A stretch of DNA of 64,000 nucleotides from Gorsachius magnificus (Eukaryota; Chordata; Aves; Pelecaniformes; Ardeidae). Positions 51,693-61,485 of the stretch are shown piece by piece (within the stretch, counting starts at the first letter, position 1; every line of letters begins with the position of its first letter). The stretch covers positions 63,378,599 through 63,442,598 of the forward strand of contig CM067084.1 of assembly GCA_034008185.1 (NCBI GenBank). Reading direction: 5' to 3'. Both the position numbers and the translations under genes were made by a program. The notes under the pieces are model-generated. The model was not told the origin of the DNA and searched no databases. It saw only the letters and a list, made by a program, of their open reading frames with translations.

Positions 51693-51870
51693 TTGTTGCT
51701 GTATTTCCACCAAAGGCAACTGAATTTCTGTTGCGCTTACTGGTGCTCTTACTGGTATGCCTTACCTTCCACTGTTTGTTCGCATTTCAATCACGACCTC
51801 ATTATTTACGTAATTGGGATTCTTGTTTTGTTTACGTGGCGTTTCCCATGGTATTGCATAAGAAGACACC

Positions 51871-52007
51871 TAGAATCATAGAATATCTCAAGTTGGAAGG
51901 GACCCCTAAGGATCATCGAGTCCAACTCCCTGCTCTGTGCAGAACTACCTAAAACTAAACCATATGACTAAGAGCATCGTCCAGATGCTTCTTGAACTCT
52001 GACAGGC
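51871..52007 (-). mobile_element. CR1 LINE, short 3' fragment
   Basis: A minus-strand CR1 tail. The plus strand reads AATCATAGAATATCTCAAGT, then GGAAGGGACCCCTAAGGATC, ATCGAGTCCAACTCC and later CTTCTTGAACTCTGACAGGC. This last block is typical of a different CR1 subfamily from the copy at 50535. It is cut off at about 52007. Confidence 0.94.
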
Positions 52008-53400
52008 AGAAATCTTACATTCCTTCCTTGCTGATGTTTTGAGGTAGTAGCCAAAAGTCACGGTAGTGAAAAAAGGGTTAAAAGCTTGAAAAATAAGTAC
52101 ATCCTGGATAGATGAATCCATTTTTCCACTAATTAATAGCATACTTCTAACAATGGAAAGCTATTAAAACATGAAGGTATGTTTTGTGAATCACATTTAT
52201 CAACCACTATACATGCTGAAGTTCCATTATTTATTCTGTATTTTTAACGTAGTGTATGGATTTTTTCATTCAAATGTAGAAAGTAGCAACAAAACCCTTT
52301 TTTTTTTGCCTCCATTTAAGTATATATTCATGCAAAAACGAAAATGTAATAAGAACAGTACATTTTTATGTCAACAGTAACCTTTATATGGTGTTCTTTA
52401 GATAAAACTGTGAATAGTGGAAAAGGAAAAAAGCAAGATAAGTGGTTCCCGTATTCATCTCAGTCCAAAATCTGTTTTACTCACTGCTGGTTGCTGGCAT
52501 TGTTTGATGATACGACACAGTAACGGAGTATCAGATTATCAGAAAAGGAGATTCCCAATTTAATAGTTACTGCAGAAATCAAAGTATTTTTTCCTTTATC
52601 TTAACATCTCAAAAATAAGTAGCTGTTAAATTTCAAATCGTGTACTCTTCCTGATTTATCATCATATCATGGATGCACTTGGCTGTCTAACATCAGGGAA
52701 TCCAATAAGTCCCGTCACATAAGAAGAAAAGAGAAAATCCTATTGGATAATGGTTTGCGTGCTCCCCTACAGTGATTTATTTCTGTCACAAGACTTAATT
52801 TTATCACGAGGCAGATGCTCCATCTATATCAATGCAATACATTCCTGCATTCATTTGTTTCACACCAAAATTGTACCTGATCTATTTTCCGATGCATTTT
52901 GGCTTATTTAGCACATGGAGTGATTAGATGGTATTTAATCACATGTGTAATTTCCAGTTTTCATAATTCTCAAGCATAATAAAGCAAGGCCCATGTGAAG
53001 AAGCATAATATTAAATTAAATTGCAGCGTGTAGCAGTTAGAGATGCAGCTGGTGTTAATGTTTCGATCTCCAGCGTGTCACGGCAGAGCACGTCAAGTGG
53101 AATAAGCTGAGCTTACTCAGGTGATCAGGCGATCAGCCCGAGGAGAGCCTGCCAAACTTTGCCTCGCATTAATTTCGCCCAGGCTATGATGAAAAAAATA
53201 GTCATCGCACCTTCTCCTTTGAAAACTGCAGCTCCTCCAGGTGCAGAAAGCCTATCCGGCGTGTTTTAACCAGAAAACATGCGTCCTTCCGCTTCCCCCC
53301 ACCCCCCATCTGCCACTTAATACAGATTATACTCTCCTGAATAATCATCTTTATTCAGCGGGGCAGCTCAGGTCCACAGGTTGGGATCCTCTGCCAAGTG
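52008..53400. other. Non-coding AT-rich stretch, no gene seen
   Basis: No gene or repeat is recognised. The block 52820-53180 is repeat-free and looks like a conserved non-coding element. A C-rich run sits at about 53297-53309. Confidence 0.5.
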
Positions 53401-53540
53401 TCACGGCGCCGTGGGAGCGGGCTGCAGCAGCTTAGCCGCCCTTATCCATGACGCTGCCGGCCGGGAGCGCCGAGCTGCCTCCCTGGGATGCCGAGCGGTC
53501 CCAGGGAAAGGCTGTCAGACCGCTGAACTTCTCAACCGGC
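53401..53540. promoter_or_regulatory. CpG-rich patch
   Basis: About 14 CpGs lie in 140 bp, directly left of the TGACA-core cluster at 53512-53598. A minus-strand open frame of 127 codons (53432-53815) covers it but resembles no known protein. Confidence 0.4.
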
Positions 53541-53598
53541 TGTTTTGACATTCTGCCTGGAGGACCATCTATTGTCAGCTGCCATTGACAAGTGACAG
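53512..53598. promoter_or_regulatory. Cluster of five TGACA/TGTCA cores (TALE-type)
   Basis: Cores recognised by MEIS/PREP/TGIF-type homeodomain proteins lie at 53513-53517, 53546-53550, 53574-53578, 53586-53590 and 53593-53597. Two extend to the full TGACAG/CTGTCA hexamer (53512-53517, 53593-53598), and a CAGCTG E-box sits at 53577-53582. Chance would give well under one core in this span. Enhancer function is inferred. Confidence 0.4.
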
Positions 53599-56500
53599 CA
53601 GAGCTGTGACTTCCAGGAAGTTTATTTTCTCCTTCCCCCTCCTTCCCACGCTTCCCATCTCTTTCTATAAATAAGCCGTGACCAGCCACCCCTTCCTTCG
53701 GTATGGAGCATGGACGAGTGAAGGTAGGAGCAGCGGAAAGTTTCCCAAATTTGCAGTTTTGTGGTAGCACTGCAAGGGAATGAATAGATGGGGAAAGAGA
53801 CCGAGTTAATGACAATTCTCTAAACAGCTGTTGTACGATTCAGCTTCACTACTTCAGTTAATTAATCAGCACCTTGCTGGCAACTCTAGGGGAGATACTC
53901 GTTAGATACTGGTAGCAAACAGACAATGCTTTCATATCAAATATGTTCAACAACATCTAATACAGCGATAACTTCCACAAAGGAGGGCAGGGAATACGGA
54001 GGCTCGTAAAGGCACTCACGAAGCAGCGTTTAATATCCTGGTACGCATGGATGTGCTACATATGCTGCTTACTTCGTTATTGCTCTCTGGCTTAGAACAC
54101 CGTGGACTAACAACTGGAAACTTTCACGTGTTTGTCAGGGGTGTTTCTATAAGATAATGTTCCTCTATATACGTTTATATAAGTAGCGTGTGCGAGTGTG
54201 CACCATATATCACTGCGTTTGTGTACGATTTCAGAGCAGGCCATACATTCGAAATGAAACCACTCCATATTTTGCCGCAGGATGAAAAACGGGCGAACTT
54301 AAATCCTTCACGCACATATATCTCGTAGAAAGTCGAAATGTGATTAAGATAAAAAAACCCAGTCAGAAGAGTGCTGAGTCTACCCGTAAGGTTGGAAAAT
54401 GGCTGTTGTCTCAGAGATTGCTTTCTTCCCTCTTCGGCTTTAAGGAGGACATACTTTGCATCCTACCTACTGAGTCGATAGCGGCATTCATATTTTATGA
54501 GGAATAATGCACAGAAACCTTAAACCAATGAAATTACATCTCTACGTTTGTAGTATATTTTATATTTTAGTACAGTCCTAAAATCGCCATTAATGAATGT
54601 TAGCTTCAAGTTCAAGACAAAACTGGCTTTAAAAAAAAATGTTACAGCCCTGTTATGACAAAAATTTCCTTCTGCCATGCTGATTTACTGGTAAATTGCA
54701 ATTCAATGCACTGTAGTTCCTTTTCTGAGACCTCTCCCCTTGCTTTATTCACTTTTCTGATTTAACCCTCTTGTAGGGTAGGCAGTAAATTGCAATGAAA
54801 ATGACGGCGCTTAAGAGACCGAAATATATTTGCTGTCAAATGTTCCATACATGCTCAGTTTAATTTTTCAGTTGACTTTATTGATTTATTAAGAATGATG
54901 ATAGCCTGGCTATCGCTTCATATACATAATTGTCACATAAATCTTCGGTATTACTGGCACGTAATCGTGTCCACCGTGGAACGTAGCGAGCGGGTTTAAA
55001 TGTTTAATGTGGTGGTGTTTGTGGAGTTCAGCACCAGGTGGTTTTATGGGGCTTGGGGTTGTTGTGTGTCCGTCCCGCGGCGCTGCCGGCAGCGGCGTAA
55101 CCTCGGGTGGGACTCACTGACGTCGTTGCAGGAGCCACCAGTGCTCTGGAGCAGGGCTTGGAGTTGTATTAAGCAATTTATGTGGACAATTTATCCAGTC
55201 TGCCGCTACGTACTGATGTAGACAATTATAGCTCCAGCTCTTTAATGAAACGTACATTATGGTAGAAAGAATATCATAGCTTCTATTATACTCAGGGGAA
55301 CTATAAAGAGAAATGTCCTTTTTTAAATTAGCTTTACGGCACTGAAGCTTTTATGTATTTACATGCAAGTACACTATTAACCCAAACTACTTGTTTTGAA
55401 CTCTCTCTGTCTGTTGTCAGCTCTCGGGAAGTGACACAGGCTGGTAGAAAAACTTCTTTTGTGCCTACCTTTAAACATCGCTGGCCTTTCATGTTAATGG
55501 GGAGCCGGCTAAAACTTCCACTTTGCCGCCGTCGTTCACACGCCAGTGAGAGCAGGATGCTTTCTTAATCCTCCCTAATCTGTAGCAAAAACCTGAGATA
55601 AAAAAGGACTTTTGTCTAATCCGGCTTCTCAAGTATGGTTTACTTTAGATTTGAGCTATAAATATCTTTCTTTACTTTGTTCTTCTGAGAAGCAAACTGT
55701 TGAAAATGGGGCACGGATTCGGTCTTTAGCTGCCTGTTTGAGAAAGACAGAAAGACCATTTCTAATTTGGAAAAGAGAAAAACAGAGACAAGGCTTTTGG
55801 GGTGTGTGTCTTCCCTTTGGTGAATGCACCTGGGAGCAAACCGTGTTGCAGAGCTGCCTTGTTGCCTTACCAAGCTCCGGGCAGCCGTGGGCACGGGGCG
55901 CCCCGCGCTGGGTGCTGCCAGGCATCAGGAAGGTTCAGCCTTTGTTTTCGAGGGTTGAAGACAGGTCCATCTGTACCTGAAGGAATTGTCTCCATAAACC
56001 TTGGGTTTAACATTTTAAAAATATATCATCGCGTTCACACTTAGTCATTCTTATACGCTAAAAATAAAAATCGCACCAGGAGATGGGAGAGATGGGGTGG
56101 GGGAGAGCCTGTATGCTCAGAATTAAATAAAATTAACAGTTTTGCCATCAACTTCTGCCAACTCAATATTTCATCTGCATTTTCTCTATTTATATACTCT
56201 GCATGTCTCAGATATCCTTAAATCACAGTTGTTCTTCAGCGGCAGGCCAATCCAAACAGGATTGAACTCAACAGATTGTTTTCCTTCGTTGCCTGTAATG
56301 AAGCTAGATGAAATACCCGCCTCACTGCAGTCCAGTTTCCCGAGTAGTGTTTCTTGTCTGAGGACAAAATTTGGAAAGGAGGACTAGTTAAAAAGTGAAG
56401 TAAATGTCTGAGAAATGAATTGGAATGACTTGCTACAAAGGGGTGCAAAATTAATGGACTGTCTGAAGGCTTTCAATTGTTCCTGTTTTCTTTTGCAAAC

Positions 56501-57094
56501 TTTTGGGGGGATTATAAATGGATATAAGAAAGTTGCTGCTCAGAATTTACTTGCTATCCAACAAGACTATTCGTAAATCATTATTCCCTGGTAACAGTGT
56601 TGCGATCATCTCCGTATCCGGATGGGAGTGTCTGTTTAAGGCTGTCACTGAGCTAAAGAGAAGGTACATTTATGTCATCTACCTGGGTATGGCTTTTGCA
56701 CATCATTTTCCACACAGCCCCAAATCTTCATCAGAGCAATCCCTGGATGTCTTTGTCCAGTCTGAATCAATTTTCCTTTCCTTTGCTTTGAAAATCTACT
56801 GAAAAAAACTCCTTTTGAGGGAAAAAAAAAGGTGTCAGTGCCCTGCAAATAGGGTAATTCTGAAATCTGTAATGTTTTCCACGTACTTAATGCAGGGGAA
56901 AGGTAAAGGGCGGATTTTATAATCCCTTGAAACCATGTGTGTATATCATAGATATAAAATGTATATAAAATTAGAGAGAAAAGGTTGAATTTGGATCTAT
57001 AGTCATTTGGAGTCAAAGATTAACGATGACAATGTCATCTGGTAATGAGGGGTTAATGGGGCTAAACTTCATCAATTAAATCCTTTCTCTTTTA
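53599..57094. other. Long non-coding stretch, no gene seen
   Basis: No gene is recognised. The block 54130-54620 is AT-rich and repeat-free. A TTCAGCACC left half-site of the REST element is at 55027-55035 without its right half. Open frames up to 122 codons (55612-55980) overlap on both strands and are not supported as genes. Confidence 0.5.
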
Positions 57095-57340
57095 TAGATT
57101 CATAGATTATAATGCCAGAAGGGAATACTGTGATAATCTAGTCTGACCTCGTTTTATAACATATACTATCAAACTTCCCTGAAATAATTCTTGTTTGAAC
57201 AAGAGCATTTCTTTCAGAAATAAAGCATCCAACCTTGATTTAAAACTGCCGTGATTGGAAATGCCTGAAAAACCTTGCTGGATTGTTCGAATGGTTAATT
57301 ATATCGCTCCGTTAAAGGGGCACACTCTCTCTCTGATTTT
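57095..57340 (-). mobile_element. Ancient CR1 LINE, 3' end (turtle/crocodile-like type)
   Basis: A minus-strand element whose tail at 57095 reads, on the plus strand, ATAGATTCATAGATTATAA then GCCAGAAGGGAATACTGTGA. The blocks ATAATCTAGTCTGACCTCGT, ACCTTGATTTAAAACTGCC and GTTCGAATGGTTAATTATAT follow. I know this order from old CR1 copies common in turtles and crocodilians, where the tail is TAGATTCATAGATTCTAAG rather than the ATTCTATG type of modern bird CR1. The match fades around 57340. Confidence 0.85.
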
Positions 57341-57553
57341 TGCTCTCTTCAGGGGGACCTGGAGAAGCAAGGTCTTGCGTGCTGTGGATGTGGTGTGGTG
57401 CAGGTCGTCTGGGGGTTTCTCATCCTCAAAGAGCGCTTAGACATGGTTGAGAGACGAGAGGGTGAGCCGGAGCCTGCTAAACAGGTTGCGGGTGCGTGCC
57501 TCACCCTGCGTCCCTGGGGCACAGGCAGCAGGCGTGGGCTTGGCCAGTGCAGG

Positions 57554-57713
57554 GGCACTCCCCGTGGGCATCCTGGCAGCGCTCTGCAGCAATAGGCATG
57601 CAGGCACTCCCCGTGGGCATCCTGGCGGTGCTCAGGATGCAGGCATTCCCTGTGGGCATCCTTGCAGTGCTCTGCAGCGGTGGGGATGCAGGCACTCCCT
57701 GTCGGCTGCCTGG
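57554..57713. repeat. GC-rich VNTR, 49/39-bp units
   Basis: Tandem units begin GGCACTCCCCGTGGGCATCC. They lie at 57554-57602 (49 bp), 57603-57641 (39 bp, with a 10-base internal deletion), 57642-57690 (49 bp) and a partial fourth at 57691-57713. The array explains the repeated PVGILAVL-type residues in the overlapping open frames, which I do not treat as a gene. Confidence 0.93.
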
Positions 57714-60700
57714 AGCAGGGAGTGGTATGTGTCCTGTATGGTTTTTAGTGTCCTGAGTCTTGCTGTGCCTGGGTAGGGAGCTACCCTAGTTCAAGCACAC
57801 CTCTTATTTGGGGACATTGGCTGTCCCTGAATATCAGAATGTGTTGCTATCAACTAGGTAACAGCCAGTGAGTTGTTCCTTGGCGTAAAGGACACCATTT
57901 GCATCCTGGGACTTACCTATGCTTTATGGGCTTGCTGGTGGTATTTACAGGGGCAAAACTCTCTTGGAGCAGCTACTGTTCAGAATTGCTTTCCTTGACC
58001 GTCTTTCTCCTGCTGTACTGTCTGTATCTGCTAGTCTCCTATTTGCTTTGAGAACCAGTTTTACAGTGGGAGATAGAGCAGGGATGGAGCGGAGGGATGC
58101 TGCCTGAGTCCAGAGGGACTTACCTGCCTGTGCTGCTTCGGTCCTCACCCAGCCACTTCCTCCCTTTAGCCTCCTCGCACTTTCTCCCAGCCGTTTCCCT
58201 GCCAGGTGGCATCCTTAGGATGTGTCTGGGATGAAGCCAGCACTCGACAGTAGTAAGCAGGGAGCACTACAGGGAAGAGAAGGAATGGGCAAACTAGCTT
58301 CACAACATGCTCTGTCCTCAACTCAGCTGCTTTTGCCAGCCGCTGCTCTGGAGGAGGAAGGAACGAGATGCGTTTCAGGGCCCTGCTGGAAGTGAAGAAG
58401 GGCATGTCAGTGCAGGGAGTAAATCATGGACGTAGCAAAGCTTCGTCCTCCATCATAAACCTTTATCCTCAGCCCAGCCCGTTGCCTGAGCTGGCCCCAG
58501 CCCCAGAGTGTTACTGCTGGGGGGATGCAGTGCCCATTTAAGAAGTGCTCGTCTAGAAAATGGAAGTAGAAAGATTTTCTGAGAGATGCAGAAGAAAAAT
58601 TACATTAGTTAGTAATTAATGGTATTTGCACATGTCTAGCGTTTTAATATCATGTGAGGTTTTGCATGCACTGGGAAGTCCTGTGCTACTGATTCGGGTG
58701 TCATGCAAATGAGGGACGTAAAACCAACAGGAATCATATGTGGGAATGTGAGATGCTGGGATGGAGAACCTGGCTTTCCAGATCAAGCAGCACATTTCTT
58801 ACCAGTATTACCTTCCTAGATTTTTGGGGGGGTCATACCAGTATGTCTCCACGTTCTGCACATTTTCTGCAAGAAGAAAAACTTTTGTATTGAGCAGAAC
58901 ATTTTTCCTGTAAAATTTCGTGAAAAATAGTTGTTACTTTTCCAGTCAGGGAAGCTTCAGAAGTGCATTTAATTAGCGGGCCGATAGCATTGTGAATGTA
59001 CTCTCTGTGGGATTGAGAGTCTCCATTTCACGCGGTGAGAAACGAAGACCCTCCGTTGGTGGCTGAAGACTCTCAGTTCGGTCCCGCAAGGGCTGGCTGT
59101 CAGACAACAGTCTGCTATTGCATTTTTCCTGAGAACAGAAATTCTGAGGGAATAAGGATTGCTTCCTGCCAGGAGTTAGGGCAGCCCTCAAAACCGGTCA
59201 GACGCGGATTTTCAGTTTACATTATAAGCCAAATGAATATTTATGGGTTTTTTTCTGTAATCTGAAAAGCCCTGAGTATCTCAGGAGGAGTTTATGGCCT
59301 TTCATCAGCTTCATTGATCAGGATCAGCATTAATCAGGTAAATTAATCAGAAAACGCCTTTGCCTCTCACCATCACAAAGCAAAGCTCCTTCTGTCCTGT
59401 CCCCCAGCATTTTTATTAGACTTTTTTGTTGGCTGAGAGCAAAGAGAATCCCGAAGTGCCAGGCAACCACAGCTCCCAGGTGAGACTGCTCCTGTAGCAA
59501 CAGTTTCCCAAAGAGCTTCCCACATTGGTGGTACCTACGCAGCTCCAAAGAGTCGACACCACCAAACACTGGCCCGTGAACCTCTGCTGCTCCTGAAATG
59601 CCTGGTGCTGCTCCTCTGCAGGAGCTCAGGCTCCGGAGAGGCCAGCTCTGCTCCTGCTGCTCTGAAATGGCAGATAAATGGGGTTCTTGAAGGCAGATGT
59701 CAGTTTCTTATGGATAATGTAGTATTCCAGTAATTACTGTAGGAAAATGATGTAACCTAATGTGTATTAGTTCTGCTTACTATAATGTAAAATGTATTAA
59801 TATTGTGGCAGTACTATTCTGTTTAATGGTTGCATTAATACATACGCTGTGGATGTTATGGTACACTTGCAGTTATATCGCATACTTTACTGCAGTATTT
59901 ACAATAGCATTACTTTGAAAATTATGGACAGAGTTGCCTGATTTCATGGGTGGGTCCTACCACAAATAGTAGATTTCGTGGTTTTTTATAGAGTATTAGG
60001 AAAGGCATATGCGGGAATCATTTATATAGCATAACTAGTTATCAATACAAATTTTATGAACGATAAAACCAAACACCAGTCTTTCAACAGTAAAGCTATT
60101 AGGGTACATATTACAGCATTTGTATAGCGGCTTCTGACCACTTGTGCAGTCAGTTCTGAGAGCTCTCGGATGCTCAGAGCTGGATGCTGCAGCATATGTT
60201 TCATGAGGACCCGGGCAGGACTGTGTGAGTACCTTCTTGCCAACAAAAATAGACCAAAACATGAAAGAAAGTAGCCCTTTTAAGTTATGTCCAAAAATAC
60301 CATTATAAATACAACCCATGGTTAGTGTGTTGTGCTTCCATCTACTACAGGTGTAGCACGTTGTTAAGAGCTCTCTGCCCAACCGTCGGGGAAATAAAGC
60401 AGACCCAGGCCCCTCAAATATTAGGATCTTGGGCTTGATTTGTCACGTGCCTGTCAGTCTTGGACCTGCAGTTCTTCAGCCATGAAGATGCTCGTTGCGC
60501 AGACTCTCCCGAGTCCTCCCCCGCTAGCAGCCGCTCCAGACAGGAGGGGTGCTGAAGCGCCGGCCCAGCCTGCGGCACGGGGAGGGCTCCGTTTCGCTTG
60601 CTCACCGTTTCAGAGGTGTAAAATGAACAGCACAGGGAAGAAACAAATCCATCTCTAATTCTTACTGCCATTTTCTGATCTCTCAGTTTATTTTTCTGTT

Positions 60701-61242
60701 ATCTAGAACTATGTTGCGTATTTTAGGCTATAACACTGTCGGGATCTGTTTAAAGAATTAAAATGCAAAATTTAAGGTTGCATGGGAGTGTAATTTTAGA
60801 TGATTTACTGTCTGGCTTTTGCCAAGCGCTCCACTGTGACCAGCGGTAACATTTGGTAAATAACTGGGTTGAAGGAGTGTGCTAGCCACAAGGTATTATC
60901 CACACCAATCTTTTTTTCTTTATCTGCTTTGAACAAGCTGGTTTATATATTGGAAATTTGTTAACAAACAGAATAAGGCTTATACAAAAGGACTTAGCAT
61001 TTAACGTTGTTACCTGCTACTGAAATGTTAAACTTAAAAGATTTTTTTCTTCTGATTGCTAAGCCTTAATTAAAGCAGATTGCAAAATATTAAGTGTACA
61101 GTGAGAGATTTGCAGGAGATACTTGGAATCAGAGCATCTCAGAGATGGTTTAGTTATATTTTCTTCTGACCTCTGAGCCCGAAGGTACCCCAGCTGAGGC
61201 TCCCGAGAGTAAATCCTGGCAGAACTGAAGCCAGTAGCAAAT
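57714..61242. other. Long non-coding stretch, no gene seen
   Basis: No gene is recognised; the largest open frame is 115 codons (60035-60382, minus) and has no known family. An octamer ATGCAAAT lies at 58703-58710, a homeodomain motif cluster at 59313-59350 and a 10-bp inverted repeat (ATGTATTAAT at 59792-59801, ATTAATACAT at 59834-59843). The block 59670-59960 is AT-rich and repeat-free. Confidence 0.5.
59313..59350. promoter_or_regulatory. Three ATTRATCAG motifs (PBX/HOX-like)
   Basis: ATTGATCAG at 59313-59321 and ATTAATCAG at 59329-59337 and 59342-59350 lie in the same orientation within 38 bp. On the minus strand two of them read TGATTAAT, which fits the PBX-HOX composite TGATNNAT; the third reads TGATCAAT. 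A homotypic homeodomain cluster is the simplest reading. Function is inferred. Confidence 0.4.
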
Positions 61243-61485
61243 TCGCTCAATCTCTGGAAAATAGGCCCTACAATTACAGACTTAAGAAGCTCAATCTACT
61301 TACTTTGTCCAAGAGGAGGATGTGAGATGATGGGATGATGGTCTACAAGGTATTACCTGAAGGCGATACCTTCGATAGCGGATAGCTCTTTAACCTGGGT
61401 GAAAAAGGCGAGCTGAGATGCCAGGGCTAAAAGATGACCCCAACACATTCAGGGGAGAAATTGGCCACGCTTCCTCAGGAGTCGG
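61243..61485 (+). mobile_element. Ancient CR1 LINE, ORF2 C-terminal relic
   Basis: One plus frame starting at 61254 reads LENRPYNYRLKKLNLLTLSK, then RRM, a stop (61323-61325), DDGMMVYKVLPEGDTFDSG, a second in-frame stop (61383-61385) and LFNLGEKG. The family counterpart is roughly LENMPYNERLKELNLFSLSK followed by RRLRGDLITVYKYL and LFNLAEKG. The frame is kept over about 155 bp despite two stops. After about 61415 the similarity continues, frameshifted, through AAAAGATGACCCCAACACAT and TTCAGGGGAGAAATT. It looks like the same old CR1 type as the tail at 57095, in opposite orientation. Confidence 0.88.

Larger units (their letters stand above)
50893..51870. other. Non-coding; C-rich tract and CpG cluster
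   Basis: A CCCCA tandem (minus-strand G-quadruplex motif) lies at 51210-51231. About 20 CpGs fall within 51544-51692 in a segment of roughly 70% G+C. The 170-codon plus frame 51440-51952 runs through this patch and then into the next CR1 antisense, so it is not a gene. Confidence 0.6.

Noticed and set aside
51440..51952. 170-codon plus-strand open frame
   Set aside because: It crosses a CpG-rich patch with few stops and ends inside an antisense CR1 copy, so it mixes unrelated sequence.
55027..55035. TTCAGCACC, left half of a REST/NRSF element
   Set aside because: The right half (GGACAG) is missing at the expected distance, so a functional RE1 is not supported.
57447..57776. Repeat-containing open frame with PVGILAVL-like units
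   Set aside because: The repeated residues arise from the VNTR, and the 49-bp units shift the frame, so there is no protein-level repeat under selection.
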